Of a stretch of 64,000 nt of DNA, positions 56,708 through 64,000 are shown piece by piece (positions within the stretch are counted from its first letter, which is position 1; each line of letters starts with the position of its first letter). The position numbers were made by a program, and so were the translations under genes. Origin of the DNA: Parvibaculum sp002684405 (lineage in GTDB: Bacteria > Pseudomonadota > Alphaproteobacteria > Parvibaculales > Parvibaculaceae). Where the stretch lies: the NCBI GenBank assembly GCA_965140395.1, contig OZ223206.1, positions 248,001-312,000 of the forward strand, in the 5' to 3' direction. The notes beneath the pieces are model-generated. The model was not told where the DNA came from, made no database searches, and saw only the letters and a program-made list of their open reading frames with translations.

Positions 56708-58081
56708 CTACTCCCCCGCCTGCGGCAACCGCACCTCGGCGCGGAGACCGCCGGACGCGGCATCGGCGAGCGTCAGGTCGCCGCCGTAAAGCTCCACGAT
56801 TTCCGTCACGATGGAGAGACCGAGGCCGGAGCCGGGCTTCGATTCATCGAGCCTCCCGCCGCGCTTGAGCGCCGCCTCGCGCTTTTCCGCCGGCAGGCCC
56901 GGCCCGTCATCCTCGATGGCGAGCAGAAAGAACGGCCGCCCCTTGCGGCGCTCGGCATGCGGCGTCAGCTCCACCCGCACAGCGCTCTCCGCCCATTTGC
57001 AGGCATTGTCGAGGAGATTGCCCGCGATCTCTTCCAGGTCCTGCGCTTCGCCGCGAAAACCGATCCCGTCGGGCATGGCAAGATCGATCCGGATGCCGCG
57101 TTCGGCATAGATGCGCTCCAGCGTCCGGGCGAGGCGCTTCATCACCTCCGAGGCGTCGCTATGGGCGCCCAGCACATTGGCCGACGCCGCCATGCGGGCC
57201 CGCGCCAGATGATGGTCGATCTGCTCGCGCATCTGGCCCGAGGTCTTCTCGACCAGACCGCCGAATTCGTTTTTCTGTGCGCGGGCTTCGTTGGAAAGGA
57301 TGCTGAGCGGCGTCTTCAACGCATGGGCAAGATTGCCGACATGGGTCCGCGCGCGTTCCAGCACTTCCCGATTGCCGTCCAGCAGGCCGTTCAGTTCCTC
57401 GGCCAGCGGTTCGATCTCGCTCGGGAACTCGCCTTCGAGCCGCGTCGCCCGGCCGGAGCGGATATTCGCAAGCGACAGGCGCACCCTGTCCAGCGGCTGC
57501 AGGCCGAAACGCACCTGAATGAGAAGCGCGCCCAGCAGCACGATGCCGAGCACCCCCATGGAGGCGGCGACCCATCCATTGAAATGGGCGATATCCCCTT
57601 CCAGTTCCGCACGGTCGGCCGCGACGGCGAAAGAGACCGGCACATCATATCCGGGCAGCGAGATCCGCCGTTCCAGCACGCGAAGATGCTGGCCTTCCGG
57701 CCCGGTCGTCCCGAAGGCCTTGATGCCGTTCTCGCCGCGCTCGACTTTCTTGCCCGCATCGATATCGAGCTTCTGGTCGAAGAGGGAGCGCGAGCGCAAG
57801 GGCGCGCGCGGGGCCAGCGGGGCGATCTGCCAATAAAGGCCTGAATAGGCGAAATCGAAGCGGCTTTCGCTCAGCTGGCGCGAGCGTTCCAGCTTGCCGT
57901 CGGGCGAGACATCGGTACTGGCGATAAGGCTGTCCAGCATGGAGGCAAGGCGCGCATCGAAGCTGCGCTCGACCGAGCCCCTGAACAATGTGGAGAGAAT
58001 GATCCCGCCCGCCACGAGGACGATGGAACTCCAGAAGGCCGCGCCTGCGACGAGGCGGAACGCGAGGCTGCTAGACCGCAT
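56708..58081 (-). CDS. PhoQ-like sensor histidine kinase
   Basis: A 457-residue inner-membrane kinase: helix near 12-32, a periplasmic sensor of about 130 residues with an acidic/basic mix, second helix near 170-190 (SMGVLGIVLLGALLIQVRFGLQPLDRV), HAMP, HisKA with phosphoacceptor in NLAHALKTPLSILSNEAR (the form seen in PhoQ relatives) and HATPase with NLLDNACKWA, DDGPGLP and GSGLGLSI. It overlaps the response regulator by 11 nt and belongs to the PepSY-regulator-kinase unit. Divalent-cation or peptide sensing is suggested by similarity only. Confidence 0.9.
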   Translation of the reverse strand: MRSSSLAFRLVAGAAFWSSIVLVAGGIILSTLFRGSVERSFDARLASMLDSLIASTDVSPDGKLERSRQLSESRFDFAYSGLYWQIAPLAPRAPLRSRSLFDQKLDIDAGKKVERGENGIKAFGTTGPEGQHLRVLERRISLPGYDVPVSFAVAADRAELEGDIAHFNGWVAASMGVLGIVLLGALLIQVRFGLQPLDRVRLSLANIRSGRATRLEGEFPSEIEPLAEELNGLLDGNREVLERARTHVGNLAHALKTPLSILSNEARAQKNEFGGLVEKTSGQMREQIDHHLARARMAASANVLGAHSDASEVMKRLARTLERIYAERGIRIDLAMPDGIGFRGEAQDLEEIAGNLLDNACKWAESAVRVELTPHAERRKGRPFFLLAIEDDGPGLPAEKREAALKRGGRLDESKPGSGLGLSIVTEIVELYGGDLTLADAASGGLRAEVRLPQAGE

Positions 58082-58742
58082 CTTCCGGTGCCGTCAGGCG
58101 GTAGCCGAGGCCCCGCACGGTCTCGATGAGATCCTTGCCGAGCTTGCGGCGCAGGCGGCCAACGAACACTTCGATCGTGTTCGAATCCCGGTCGAAATCC
58201 TGGTCGTAGAGATGTTCGACCAGTTCGGTCCGCGAGATGACGCGGCCCTGATGATGCATCAGATAGGAGAGCAGCCTGTATTCCAGCGAGGTGAGTTTCA
58301 CCGCCTTGCCGTTCACCGTCACGCGCGACGTCCGCGTGTCGATCATCAGCGGGCCGCATTCCAGTTCGCTTGAGGCATGGCCCGCCGCGCGGCGCAGCAG
58401 CGCGCGAAGCCGCGCCAGCACTTCCTCCATATAGAAGGGCTTGGCCACATAATCGTCGGCACCGGCGTCGAAGCCCGCGACCTTGTCCGACCAGCGGTCG
58501 CGCGCGGTCAGGATCAGCACGGGCATGGTCTTGCCGTCGCGCCGCCATTTTTCGAGTACGGTCACGCCGTCCATTTCCGGCAGGCCCAGATCGAGCACGA
58601 CGGCGTCATAGGGTTCGGTATCGCCGAGGAAATGGCCCTCTTCACCGTCTGTGGCGCTGTCGACCACGTAGCCTGCTTCCTGAAGCGCGCTGACGAGCTG
58701 CCTGTTCAGATCCGGATCGTCTTCCACCACCAGAAGCCGCAT
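58071..58742 (-). CDS. OmpR/PhoP-family response regulator
   Basis: A 223-residue regulator with receiver Asp51 in AVVLDLGLPEMDG and Lys in YVAKPFYMEEVLARL, and a winged-helix domain with LTSLEYRLLSYLMHHQGRVISRTELVEHLY and IEVFVGRLRRKLG. It closely fits the PhoP branch. It lies 9 nt behind the PepSY gene and overlaps the kinase gene by 11 nt. Confidence 0.93.
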   Translation of the reverse strand: MRLLVVEDDPDLNRQLVSALQEAGYVVDSATDGEEGHFLGDTEPYDAVVLDLGLPEMDGVTVLEKWRRDGKTMPVLILTARDRWSDKVAGFDAGADDYVAKPFYMEEVLARLRALLRRAAGHASSELECGPLMIDTRTSRVTVNGKAVKLTSLEYRLLSYLMHHQGRVISRTELVEHLYDQDFDRDSNTIEVFVGRLRRKLGKDLIETVRGLGYRLTAPEDAV

Positions 58743-58751
58743 GGGTCTCTC

Positions 58752-59153
58752 CTATCTCGCGCCGAGGATCTTGCCGGAGCGGGCATCGACGGTGATGATC
58801 TTAACGCTGCCATCATTCATGCGCATCTTTACCTTGTAGACGGCGCGTCCGCCCGCCTGAATGAGGCGCGAATCCAGATGCTGTCCGGGAAAGCGCGCCC
58901 GCACGCGCGGCAGGACCTGCTCCAGCGACAACACATTTCCGGCCTTCACCGCATTGCGCGCATTGTCCTGATCGGACCGTGCATCGTAAAGCGGCCGGCT
59001 CACATAGCCTTGGGCGCGCGGCCAGGCCGCCGCCCCGCTGCCGAAAGACACTCCATCGGCCCGGGCGGCGCTGGCGGACACGGCAAATGCCGCCGCCAGC
59101 AGCGCAATCTGCGCGGCCTTGGCCATGAAGCGATATGTGGACTGCGAAATCAT
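58752..59153 (-). CDS. exported PepSY-domain protein
   Basis: A 133-residue secreted protein; the signal peptide ends near SAARA (about residue 32). The rest is a single PepSY domain: VLSLEQVLPRVRARFPGQHLDSRLIQAGGRAVYKVKMRMNDGSVKIITVDARSGKILG in pieces. PepSY domains inhibit proteases or modulate signalling at the membrane. It is the first gene of the PepSY-regulator-kinase unit, an arrangement that suggests it tunes or is an output of the two-component system. The ATG at 59153 has no clear binding site; Met10 (59126) is also possible. Confidence 0.87.
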   Translation of the reverse strand: MISQSTYRFMAKAAQIALLAAAFAVSASAARADGVSFGSGAAAWPRAQGYVSRPLYDARSDQDNARNAVKAGNVLSLEQVLPRVRARFPGQHLDSRLIQAGGRAVYKVKMRMNDGSVKIITVDARSGKILGAR

Positions 59154-59218
59154 GGAGGGAGCCTAAACCGTCCTCACTGAACCCGGGATGAACGGCAGGT
59201 TACGCCCCATTCAAAGGG

Positions 59219-59890
59219 TCAGAACCCCTCGAAGGACACGATTTCCTCGAGCGGCGCGCGATCCGTCCGGAGCCGGTTGATGGGCGCGGTTTCGTCCATA
59301 TAGCCAAGCCCCATACCGCAGAACAGCATAAGCTCTTCGGGCATGTCCACAAATTCGACAATGGTCTTGTGCCAGATTGCCCAGGCTTCCTGCGGCGCGG
59401 TGTGCAGGCCGTATTCGCGCGCCAGCAGCATGACCGACTGCATGAACATGCCGAGATCGGCCCACTGGCCGAGCCCCATCTGGCGGTCGATGGCAAAGAA
59501 GAGCGCGACGGGCGCGCCGAAAAACTCGAAATTTCTGGAAAACTGCTGGAGCCGGCCCGCCTTGTCCTCGCGCGCCACGCCGATGGAAGCATACATGTCC
59601 TCGCCGCATTTGAAGCGGCGGCTGCGATAGGGGTCGGTCAGGCCCTTGGGATAGATGTCGTATTCCGTCCCCTCGCCGAAGGGATTGTCCTTCGCCTTGT
59701 CGCGGATGATCCCCAGAAACTCTTCGAGCTTCTTTCCCGTCAGCGCATAGACATGCCAGGGCTGCAGATTGCCGCCCGACGGCGCATATTTCGCCGTTTC
59801 GAGCAGCTCGCGCAGCGTCGCTTCCGGCACGGGCTTGTCCAGAAAGGCGCGGCAGGTGATGCGCGTCTTCAGCGCTTCGGACACATTCAT
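59219..59890 (-). CDS. nitroreductase family protein
   Basis: A 223-residue FMN-dependent oxidoreductase of the NfsA/NfsB fold. It starts with VSEALKTRITCRAFLDKPVPEATLRELLETAKYAPSGGNLQPWHVY, the FMN-binding opening, and ends with the GLGYMDETAPINRLRTDRAPLEE segment common to the group. The protein would reduce nitro, quinone or enone compounds with NAD(P)H. It is the last of four minus-strand genes (SDR, two acyl-CoA dehydrogenases, nitroreductase). Reduction of an unsaturated intermediate of the same pathway is possible. Confidence 0.9.
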   Translation of the reverse strand: MNVSEALKTRITCRAFLDKPVPEATLRELLETAKYAPSGGNLQPWHVYALTGKKLEEFLGIIRDKAKDNPFGEGTEYDIYPKGLTDPYRSRRFKCGEDMYASIGVAREDKAGRLQQFSRNFEFFGAPVALFFAIDRQMGLGQWADLGMFMQSVMLLAREYGLHTAPQEAWAIWHKTIVEFVDMPEELMLFCGMGLGYMDETAPINRLRTDRAPLEEIVSFEGF

Positions 59891-59923
59891 GGGAATACCT
59901 CTGTTGCGGTTCGATGATTCCGT

Positions 59924-60952
59924 TTAGCGCGCCGTCACGAAAGGCCAGAGCGCGTCGGCGCCGCGCGTGATCGTCTGGCGGCCGAGCTGTTCGGCCCAAT
60001 CCGCGCCTGCGCCGAACTCCGCCCGCCAGGACCAGAGCCTGCGCGTCGCATAGTGCAGCCCGTGCTCATAGGTGAAACCGATGGCACCATGCACCTGATG
60101 CGCAATCGACGTAGCGATATTGGCCGCATCGTCCGCGCGCACCTTGGCGACCGCGATCTCGAAGGAGGGATCGTCCTGCCGGTCGGCACTGGCACAGGCA
60201 TGGGCCGCCGCCGTCCCCGCCGCTGCGGCCTGCGTCGACAGCACCGCCAACTGCTGCTGGATCGCCTGGAACTTGCCGATCTCGCGGCCGAACTGCTTGC
60301 GCTCATTCGCATACTGAACGCTCTGGCGCAGCAGATAGGCGAGCGCGCCTGCCATCTGCGCAGAACGGATGAGCGCGCCGTACAGCGTCAGCGCCTCCGC
60401 ATCGAGCCCGGCGGGCTTCACGACCGCCGACGTGCCGTCGAAGGTCAGCGTATCGCGCGGCTCGCGCGCGACATTGATGTCTTCCTCGATGGTTACGCCG
60501 TCCAGCGCCACAAGCACGGCCTGCGCGCCGCCCTGACCTTCCACAAGCGTCACAGCATGTTTCGCATTGCGGCCCCAGGGCACGCGGGCCGCCTTGCCCG
60601 ACAGCTTGCCGCCATCGAGGCGGAACTCGCCTTCCATCACGGTGATAACACCTTCAGGGACCTCGATACCGGCCTTGTCGAGCAGCCAGCTTGCCAGCAC
60701 CGCCTCGGCAATGGGCATCGGCGCGGCATGATCGCCCGCCGCCTTCAGCACCATATTGGCATCGGCCCATGTGCCGCCTGCGCCGCCCTGCTCTTCGCTC
60801 ACCAGTACGCGGGTGAGGCCGTTCGCTTCCAATTCGTCCCAAAGCGCTTGCGGGAACTCGCCCGCCTCCGCCTTTTCCAGAAGCGGTTTCGTCACCCGGT
60901 CGCCGAGCAGGCCGTTCACGCTGTCGGAGAGGATCGTCTGCAATTCGTTCAT
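59924..60952 (-). CDS. acyl-CoA dehydrogenase, short subunit of the second pair
   Basis: A 342-residue acyl-CoA dehydrogenase fold. The C-terminal helical bundle is clear (YANERKQFGREIGKFQAIQQQLAVLSTQAAAA; HQVHGAIGFTYEHGLHYATRRLWSWR), while the middle FAD domain lacks the SEPxxGSD motif. At the catalytic helix-G position it reads GALIRSAQMAGALAYL, with no Glu. Length and features equal those of the small partner in FadE28-FadE29-type heteromeric enzymes. It follows the long partner by 14 nt. Confidence 0.9.
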   Translation of the reverse strand: MNELQTILSDSVNGLLGDRVTKPLLEKAEAGEFPQALWDELEANGLTRVLVSEEQGGAGGTWADANMVLKAAGDHAAPMPIAEAVLASWLLDKAGIEVPEGVITVMEGEFRLDGGKLSGKAARVPWGRNAKHAVTLVEGQGGAQAVLVALDGVTIEEDINVAREPRDTLTFDGTSAVVKPAGLDAEALTLYGALIRSAQMAGALAYLLRQSVQYANERKQFGREIGKFQAIQQQLAVLSTQAAAAGTAAAHACASADRQDDPSFEIAVAKVRADDAANIATSIAHQVHGAIGFTYEHGLHYATRRLWSWRAEFGAGADWAEQLGRQTITRGADALWPFVTAR

Positions 60953-60966
60953 CTGTTTTCTCCTCC

Positions 60967-62109
60967 TCAGCGCAGGCCCAGGCCGCGCGCAATGATGCCG
61001 CGCAGGATTTCCCGCGTGCCGCCCCTCAATGAGAAGGACGGCGTGACCTGTGTCAGATAGCCGAGCACCTGTTCGAAATCGCTGCCCGTGCCGATATGCG
61101 CCTCGATCCCGGTCAGCTCATGTGCGATCACCGGCATGTTCTGCTCGAAGACGGCGCCGAGATCCTTCACCACGCTGGCTTCCAGCGCCGGGTTCTCGCC
61201 CTGCTCCAGCATGCCCGCCACCGAGAGCGACATCTGGCGCAAGGTCGTCAGATGCGCGACGAGGCGGCCGATCTCGGCAGCGCCCTTCTCGCCCTTCTGC
61301 TTTTCGAGTTCGCGGATGAGCTCCACCATCAGGATGAAGCTCGACAGGTAGCGTTCGGGGCCCGAGCGCTCGAAGGCGAGTTCCGCCGTCACCTGCGCCC
61401 AGCCGCCGCCTTCCGTGCCGACCAGCATGTCGTCGGGCACGAAAACGTCGGTGAAGTTCACTTCGTTGAAATGCGCATGGCCGGAGAGATCGGTGATCGG
61501 GCGGATGGAGATGCCCGGCAGCGTGAGGTCCACGAGGAACTGGGTCAGCCCGCCATGCTTGTCTTCATTGTCTGTGCGGAAAAGCGCGATCATGTAATGC
61601 GCCTTATGCGCATTGGAGGTCCACAGCTTGGTGCCGTTGACCTTGTAGCCGCCCTCGACCTTTTCGGCCCGGGTGCGCGTCGCGGCGAGGTCGGAGCCGG
61701 AATCCGGTTCGCTCATGCCGATACACATGAAGCACTCGCCCCTGGCCACTTTGGGCAGGATTGTCTGGCGCTGCTCTTCGGTACCGAATTTCAGCAGAAG
61801 CGGGCCCGACTGCCGGTCGCCGATCCAGTGCCCGCCCACCGGCGCGCCTGCGGCCAGCACTTCTTCCAGCATCACATAGCGGTCGAAGAAGCTCCGCTCA
61901 TGGCCACCATATTTTTGGGGCCATGTCATGCCGATCCAGCCCTTTTCGCCCATCTTGCGGCTGAAATCAGCGTCGAAGCCGCTCCAGGTCTGGGCGCGCG
62001 TCACGGCGGGAATGTCCGCCAGTTCCTTTTTCAGGAAGGCGCGGAGTTCCTGACGGAGCCCTTCCGTCTCGCCCGGCAGTTCGCATAGATCGAAGCGGAA
62101 TTCCTGCAT
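60967..62109 (-). CDS. acyl-CoA dehydrogenase, long (catalytic) subunit of the second pair
   Basis: A 380-residue acyl-CoA dehydrogenase. It has MSEPDSGSDLAATRTRAEK (132-150), WTSNAHKAHY (163-172) and a Glu at 247 in ELAFERSGPERYL, the helix-G catalytic base position; the C-terminus has LRGGTREILRGIIARGLGLR in place of the YEG base. This pattern equals that of the long subunit in FadE29-like steroid side-chain dehydrogenases. It lies 39 nt after the SDR gene. Substrate is probably a CoA ester with a bulky or branched chain. Confidence 0.92.
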   Translation of the reverse strand: MQEFRFDLCELPGETEGLRQELRAFLKKELADIPAVTRAQTWSGFDADFSRKMGEKGWIGMTWPQKYGGHERSFFDRYVMLEEVLAAGAPVGGHWIGDRQSGPLLLKFGTEEQRQTILPKVARGECFMCIGMSEPDSGSDLAATRTRAEKVEGGYKVNGTKLWTSNAHKAHYMIALFRTDNEDKHGGLTQFLVDLTLPGISIRPITDLSGHAHFNEVNFTDVFVPDDMLVGTEGGGWAQVTAELAFERSGPERYLSSFILMVELIRELEKQKGEKGAAEIGRLVAHLTTLRQMSLSVAGMLEQGENPALEASVVKDLGAVFEQNMPVIAHELTGIEAHIGTGSDFEQVLGYLTQVTPSFSLRGGTREILRGIIARGLGLR

Positions 62110-62148
62110 CTCGTTCCCCGTTCTGTCCTTTATATTTTTGCTGGCGGT

Positions 62149-62952
62149 TCAGGTCACAAGCGCCGTGGTGCCGCCGTCGACACGGATGTTCAGCGCGTTG
62201 ATCGCGCCTGACCGCGCGCTTGCGATGAAGACCACCACATCGGCAATTTCCTCCGGACGCGGAACATGCCCGGTGAGGTTGCCCATGAACTCCTTCAGCA
62301 CATGCGGCTCGACCTCTTCCCAGGTGTCGCCCCAGCCCTTCCGACGGCCGCGTTCGATGAAACGCTCTTCCACTTCCTTGGTGCGGATGAGACCGGGGCT
62401 GACGAGGTTCACCGTGACGCCGGTGCCTGCAAGGTCCTTGGCCAGGCTCACCGTCATGGTCGCCATCGCGCCCTTGGCGGCATAGTAATGCGGCATGCGG
62501 GCGGCCGGCTCGGTGGAGCCGATCGTGCCCAGATTGACGATGCGGCCCCAACCTTTCGCCTTCATGCCGTCCATCAGCCCGCGCGTCACACGCACGGCGG
62601 ACAGCACGTTCTTTTCATAGGCTTCGATCCAGTCCGGCGTTTCGGAGGTCGCCCATGAACCGGCATCTGCGGTGCCGTAATTATTGACAAGAATGTCCAC
62701 ATCACCCAGCGCATCCTGCGTCTCGCGCAACAGTTGCGCCGCGCCGTCATCGGTAAGAATGTCGCCTTCCAGCGCGGAAGCAGCGCCACCCTGTTCATGA
62801 ATTTCATGCGCAACGGTTTCCGCCTCGGCGCGCGCGAACCCATGCACGCCGACATGCGCGCCTTCGGCGGCGAGTGCATGCGCGATCATGCGGCCCGTGC
62901 CTCGATAGGACCCGGTCACAAGCGCCGTCTTTCCGGCAAGCTGCAAATCCAT
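62149..62952 (-). CDS. SDR family oxidoreductase
   Basis: A 267-residue classical short-chain dehydrogenase. The cofactor motif is TGSYRGTGRMIA (TGxxxGxG, residues 14-25), NNYG (about 90-93) corresponds to the NNAG motif, and the active-site pair is Tyr-x-x-x-Lys in HYYAAKGAM with the Ser in NLGTIGSTEP. It probably interconverts a hydroxyl and a keto group with NAD(P)H, for instance as a 3-hydroxyacyl-CoA dehydrogenase. It is the first gene of the four-gene acyl-CoA dehydrogenase unit. Confidence 0.92.
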   Translation of the reverse strand: MDLQLAGKTALVTGSYRGTGRMIAHALAAEGAHVGVHGFARAEAETVAHEIHEQGGAASALEGDILTDDGAAQLLRETQDALGDVDILVNNYGTADAGSWATSETPDWIEAYEKNVLSAVRVTRGLMDGMKAKGWGRIVNLGTIGSTEPAARMPHYYAAKGAMATMTVSLAKDLAGTGVTVNLVSPGLIRTKEVEERFIERGRRKGWGDTWEEVEPHVLKEFMGNLTGHVPRPEEIADVVVFIASARSGAINALNIRVDGGTTALVT

Positions 62953-63331
62953 AGGCGTCTCCCTGCTCGCGGCCCGTTTGCCGGGCTCGTCGTCGTTTAA
63001 CGCGGCATGCGTTTTAGCAGGTTAAATGGTTCGTGTCGCAGGCGGGGAAAGTCTGGAAGGGCAGGTTTTTCGCGGGGAATTCGGCAATGTCAGGCTGACG
63101 CTGCGTCGGATGCAATTCGGTGCCGATGGCCGATGCGTCCGGCAAGAAAGGCACTTGAAACGCGTCGTCGTCGGGCTAAATCAACATGCTCTTATTCACA
63201 AAATGACTTGATTTATTGTCAGCAGGACGAAATCAACAGCAATATGTGTGTCTTGACTAAAATTTTCGTCTTTCTTCCAACCATAAAATTTGTGCATATT
63301 AGTGGCCTACATATTTAGGCTGGGGTCGCTA
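62953..63331. other. 379-nt intergenic region, AT-rich on its right half
   Basis: Contains the promoter region of the SDR unit (minus) and of the membrane protein gene (plus). From about 63170 on the sequence becomes distinctly AT-rich with TTGACT at about 63253 as a possible -35 element. No convincing gene is present. Confidence 0.5.
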
Positions 63332-63904
63332 ATGTTTGAGATAGTCCAATGGGCGGATTCATTCCACTCATTGATATGGCTGGTGCTGATTCTGATCTTC
63401 TTTCAATTCGTACTGGCTTGGGGCCTGTTGTCGCTTGTCTACTACGTCGTCTCCAAGGACAAGCTGCGCCACGAACTCTTTTCACGACAGCTCTCCGTGT
63501 TTGACGGCATTCAGGAGGTTTTCACCGACTTCATCGTGAAGGGGTATGTCGAGGCGGATGAGTTGAGGCGCTTCGTTTCGGTCACGTCGGAAGCTCCCTT
63601 CATCCTTAGCCGCGAAGTGGTGGAGCATCTGCACGAGATTCGCTTGAAGCTGATCGTTCTCGTCGTCTGGGGGCAGGTGCAGGATCGCAAGAACCTGCCC
63701 GTCTCCGAACGAGAGAAAGCGGAAGCCGCGGAACGATGGCTTAAGGATCACATCGACGCCGATACACTGCAAAAACTCTTCACGCAGGATATGGCAATCT
63801 TCTCATCGTCCAGAAAACGAAAAATGGCGAACCGGTTTGCCGCGAAAGAGCGGCGGTTTTCCCGCCCGGTCGCCAGCGAACAGCCGGCCTTTACGACATT
63901 GTAG
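63332..63904 (+). CDS. one-helix membrane protein of unknown function
   Basis: A 190-residue protein. A single hydrophobic segment at about residues 11-35 (LIWLVLILIFFQFVLAWGLLSLVYYVV) anchors it; the remaining 150 residues are charged and helical and, by the positive-inside rule (KDKLRHELFSR after the helix), cytoplasmic. The tail is basic (SSRKRKMANRFAAKERRFSR). Base composition is lower in GC than the neighbours, which may point to recent acquisition. The start at 63332 follows ctggggtcgcta. No family recognised. A hairpin terminator follows. Confidence 0.7.
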   Translation: MFEIVQWADSFHSLIWLVLILIFFQFVLAWGLLSLVYYVVSKDKLRHELFSRQLSVFDGIQEVFTDFIVKGYVEADELRRFVSVTSEAPFILSREVVEHLHEIRLKLIVLVVWGQVQDRKNLPVSEREKAEAAERWLKDHIDADTLQKLFTQDMAIFSSSRKRKMANRFAAKERRFSRPVASEQPAFTTL

Positions 63905-63906
63905 CG

Positions 63907-63949
63907 TAAAAGGGCGCATGGCGGGCCTTGTCGCCCGCCATGCGCTTCC
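63907..63949. terminator. bidirectional hairpin terminator
   Basis: A perfect 13-bp stem GCGCATGGCGGGC/GCCCGCCATGCGC (63914-63926 with 63933-63945) with a 6-nt loop between convergent genes. On the minus strand it is followed by CCTTTTAC, so it fits best as the terminator of the gene entering from the right. Confidence 0.75.
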
Positions 63950-63952
63950 ACA

Positions 63953-64000
63953 TCACTGCTGTTTGCTCTTGCCGGCATAGCCGATATTCAGCGCAAGAAG
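63953..64000 (-). CDS. C-terminal end of a gene running in from the right edge
   Basis: The last 15 codons before a TGA read LLALNIGYAGKSKQQ. The stop lies just before the bidirectional terminator, which supports a real gene end. Too short to identify; the hydrophobic start and basic end could be the last membrane helix and tail of a transporter. Confidence 0.4.
   Translation of the reverse strand, partial: LLALNIGYAGKSKQQ

Noticed and set aside
1..64000. tRNA, rRNA, CRISPR arrays, insertion sequences, prophage or toxin-antitoxin loci
   Set aside because: No cloverleaf-like sequence, repeat-spacer array, transposase or integrase was recognised; the 15-nt match to the 16S end at 55605 is a ribosome binding site, not an rRNA fragment.

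Overview
The window is a chromosomal stretch of a GC-rich alphaproteobacterium. Several signs point to the Hyphomicrobiales (Rhizobiales) side of the class: a cytochrome c maturation block of cycHJKL type followed by htrA, a two-component system and glnE; a PleC/DivJ-type histidine kinase preceded by a perfect CtrA box (TTAA-N7-TTAA); OmpR-type regulators paired with their kinases; and many acyl-CoA dehydrogenases together with a P450, a Baeyer-Villiger-type monooxygenase and a CoA transferase, a lipid/hydrocarbon-degrading profile that resembles Parvibaculum-like organisms. The genus is inference. No rRNA, tRNA, CRISPR array, prophage or insertion sequence was seen.

Layout. 1-2.6 kb: end of a phosphomannomutase gene, a hotdog thioesterase, a TauE/SafE exporter and the tRNA dihydrouridine synthase DusA. 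2.9-6.6 kb: a catabolic island with a cytochrome P450, an amidohydrolase, an AraC regulator and a divergent ring/diketone-cleavage-like cupin. 6.7-11 kb: a sorbosone-dehydrogenase-like quinoprotein, a small membrane protein, a Baeyer-Villiger-type monooxygenase and OmpW. 11.2-15.2 kb: an MltF-like transglycosylase and a first acyl-CoA dehydrogenase pair. 15.5-21.4 kb: a conserved unknown, PepN, the PleC-like kinase and a YrhK protein. 21.4-24.2 kb: a glutamine-synthetase-like/FAD oxidase pair of PuuA-PuuB type. 24.2-27 kb: an ECF sigma, anti-sigma and CnrX-like sensor operon beside a secreted protein with nine EF-hand loops. 27.2-31.5 kb: three translationally coupled genes (GcvT-like plus two PYROXD2-like flavoproteins).

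31.8-45 kb, all on the minus strand: CcmI, a GH46-like protein, CcmE, CcmF, CcmH, an alpha/beta-hydrolase-OsmC fusion, HtrA, a response regulator, its kinase and GlnE. 45-51.7 kb: a penicillin-acylase-type hydrolase, a second PleC-like kinase, a CaiB/BaiF CoA transferase and a D-cysteine desulfhydrase. 51.8-55.4 kb: a large unknown, a cold shock protein with a long leader, and YihY. 55.4-56.5 kb: an odd transcription unit in which a 36-codon reading frame follows a Shine-Dalgarno complementary to the 16S 3' end over 15 nt and ends at a strong terminator; then a glycine-zipper lipoprotein-like protein. 56.7-59.2 kb: PepSY protein, response regulator and kinase. 59.2-63 kb: an SDR, a second acyl-CoA dehydrogenase pair and a nitroreductase. 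63-64 kb: an AT-richer segment with a one-helix membrane protein and the tail of a convergent gene.

Common themes are oxidation of CoA-linked and alicyclic/aromatic substrates, envelope stress control (HtrA, MltF, ECF, three PepSY/OmpR-type or HtrA-linked signalling units) and cell-cycle signalling. All start choices were made from visible ribosome binding sites; where the site was unclear this is stated.
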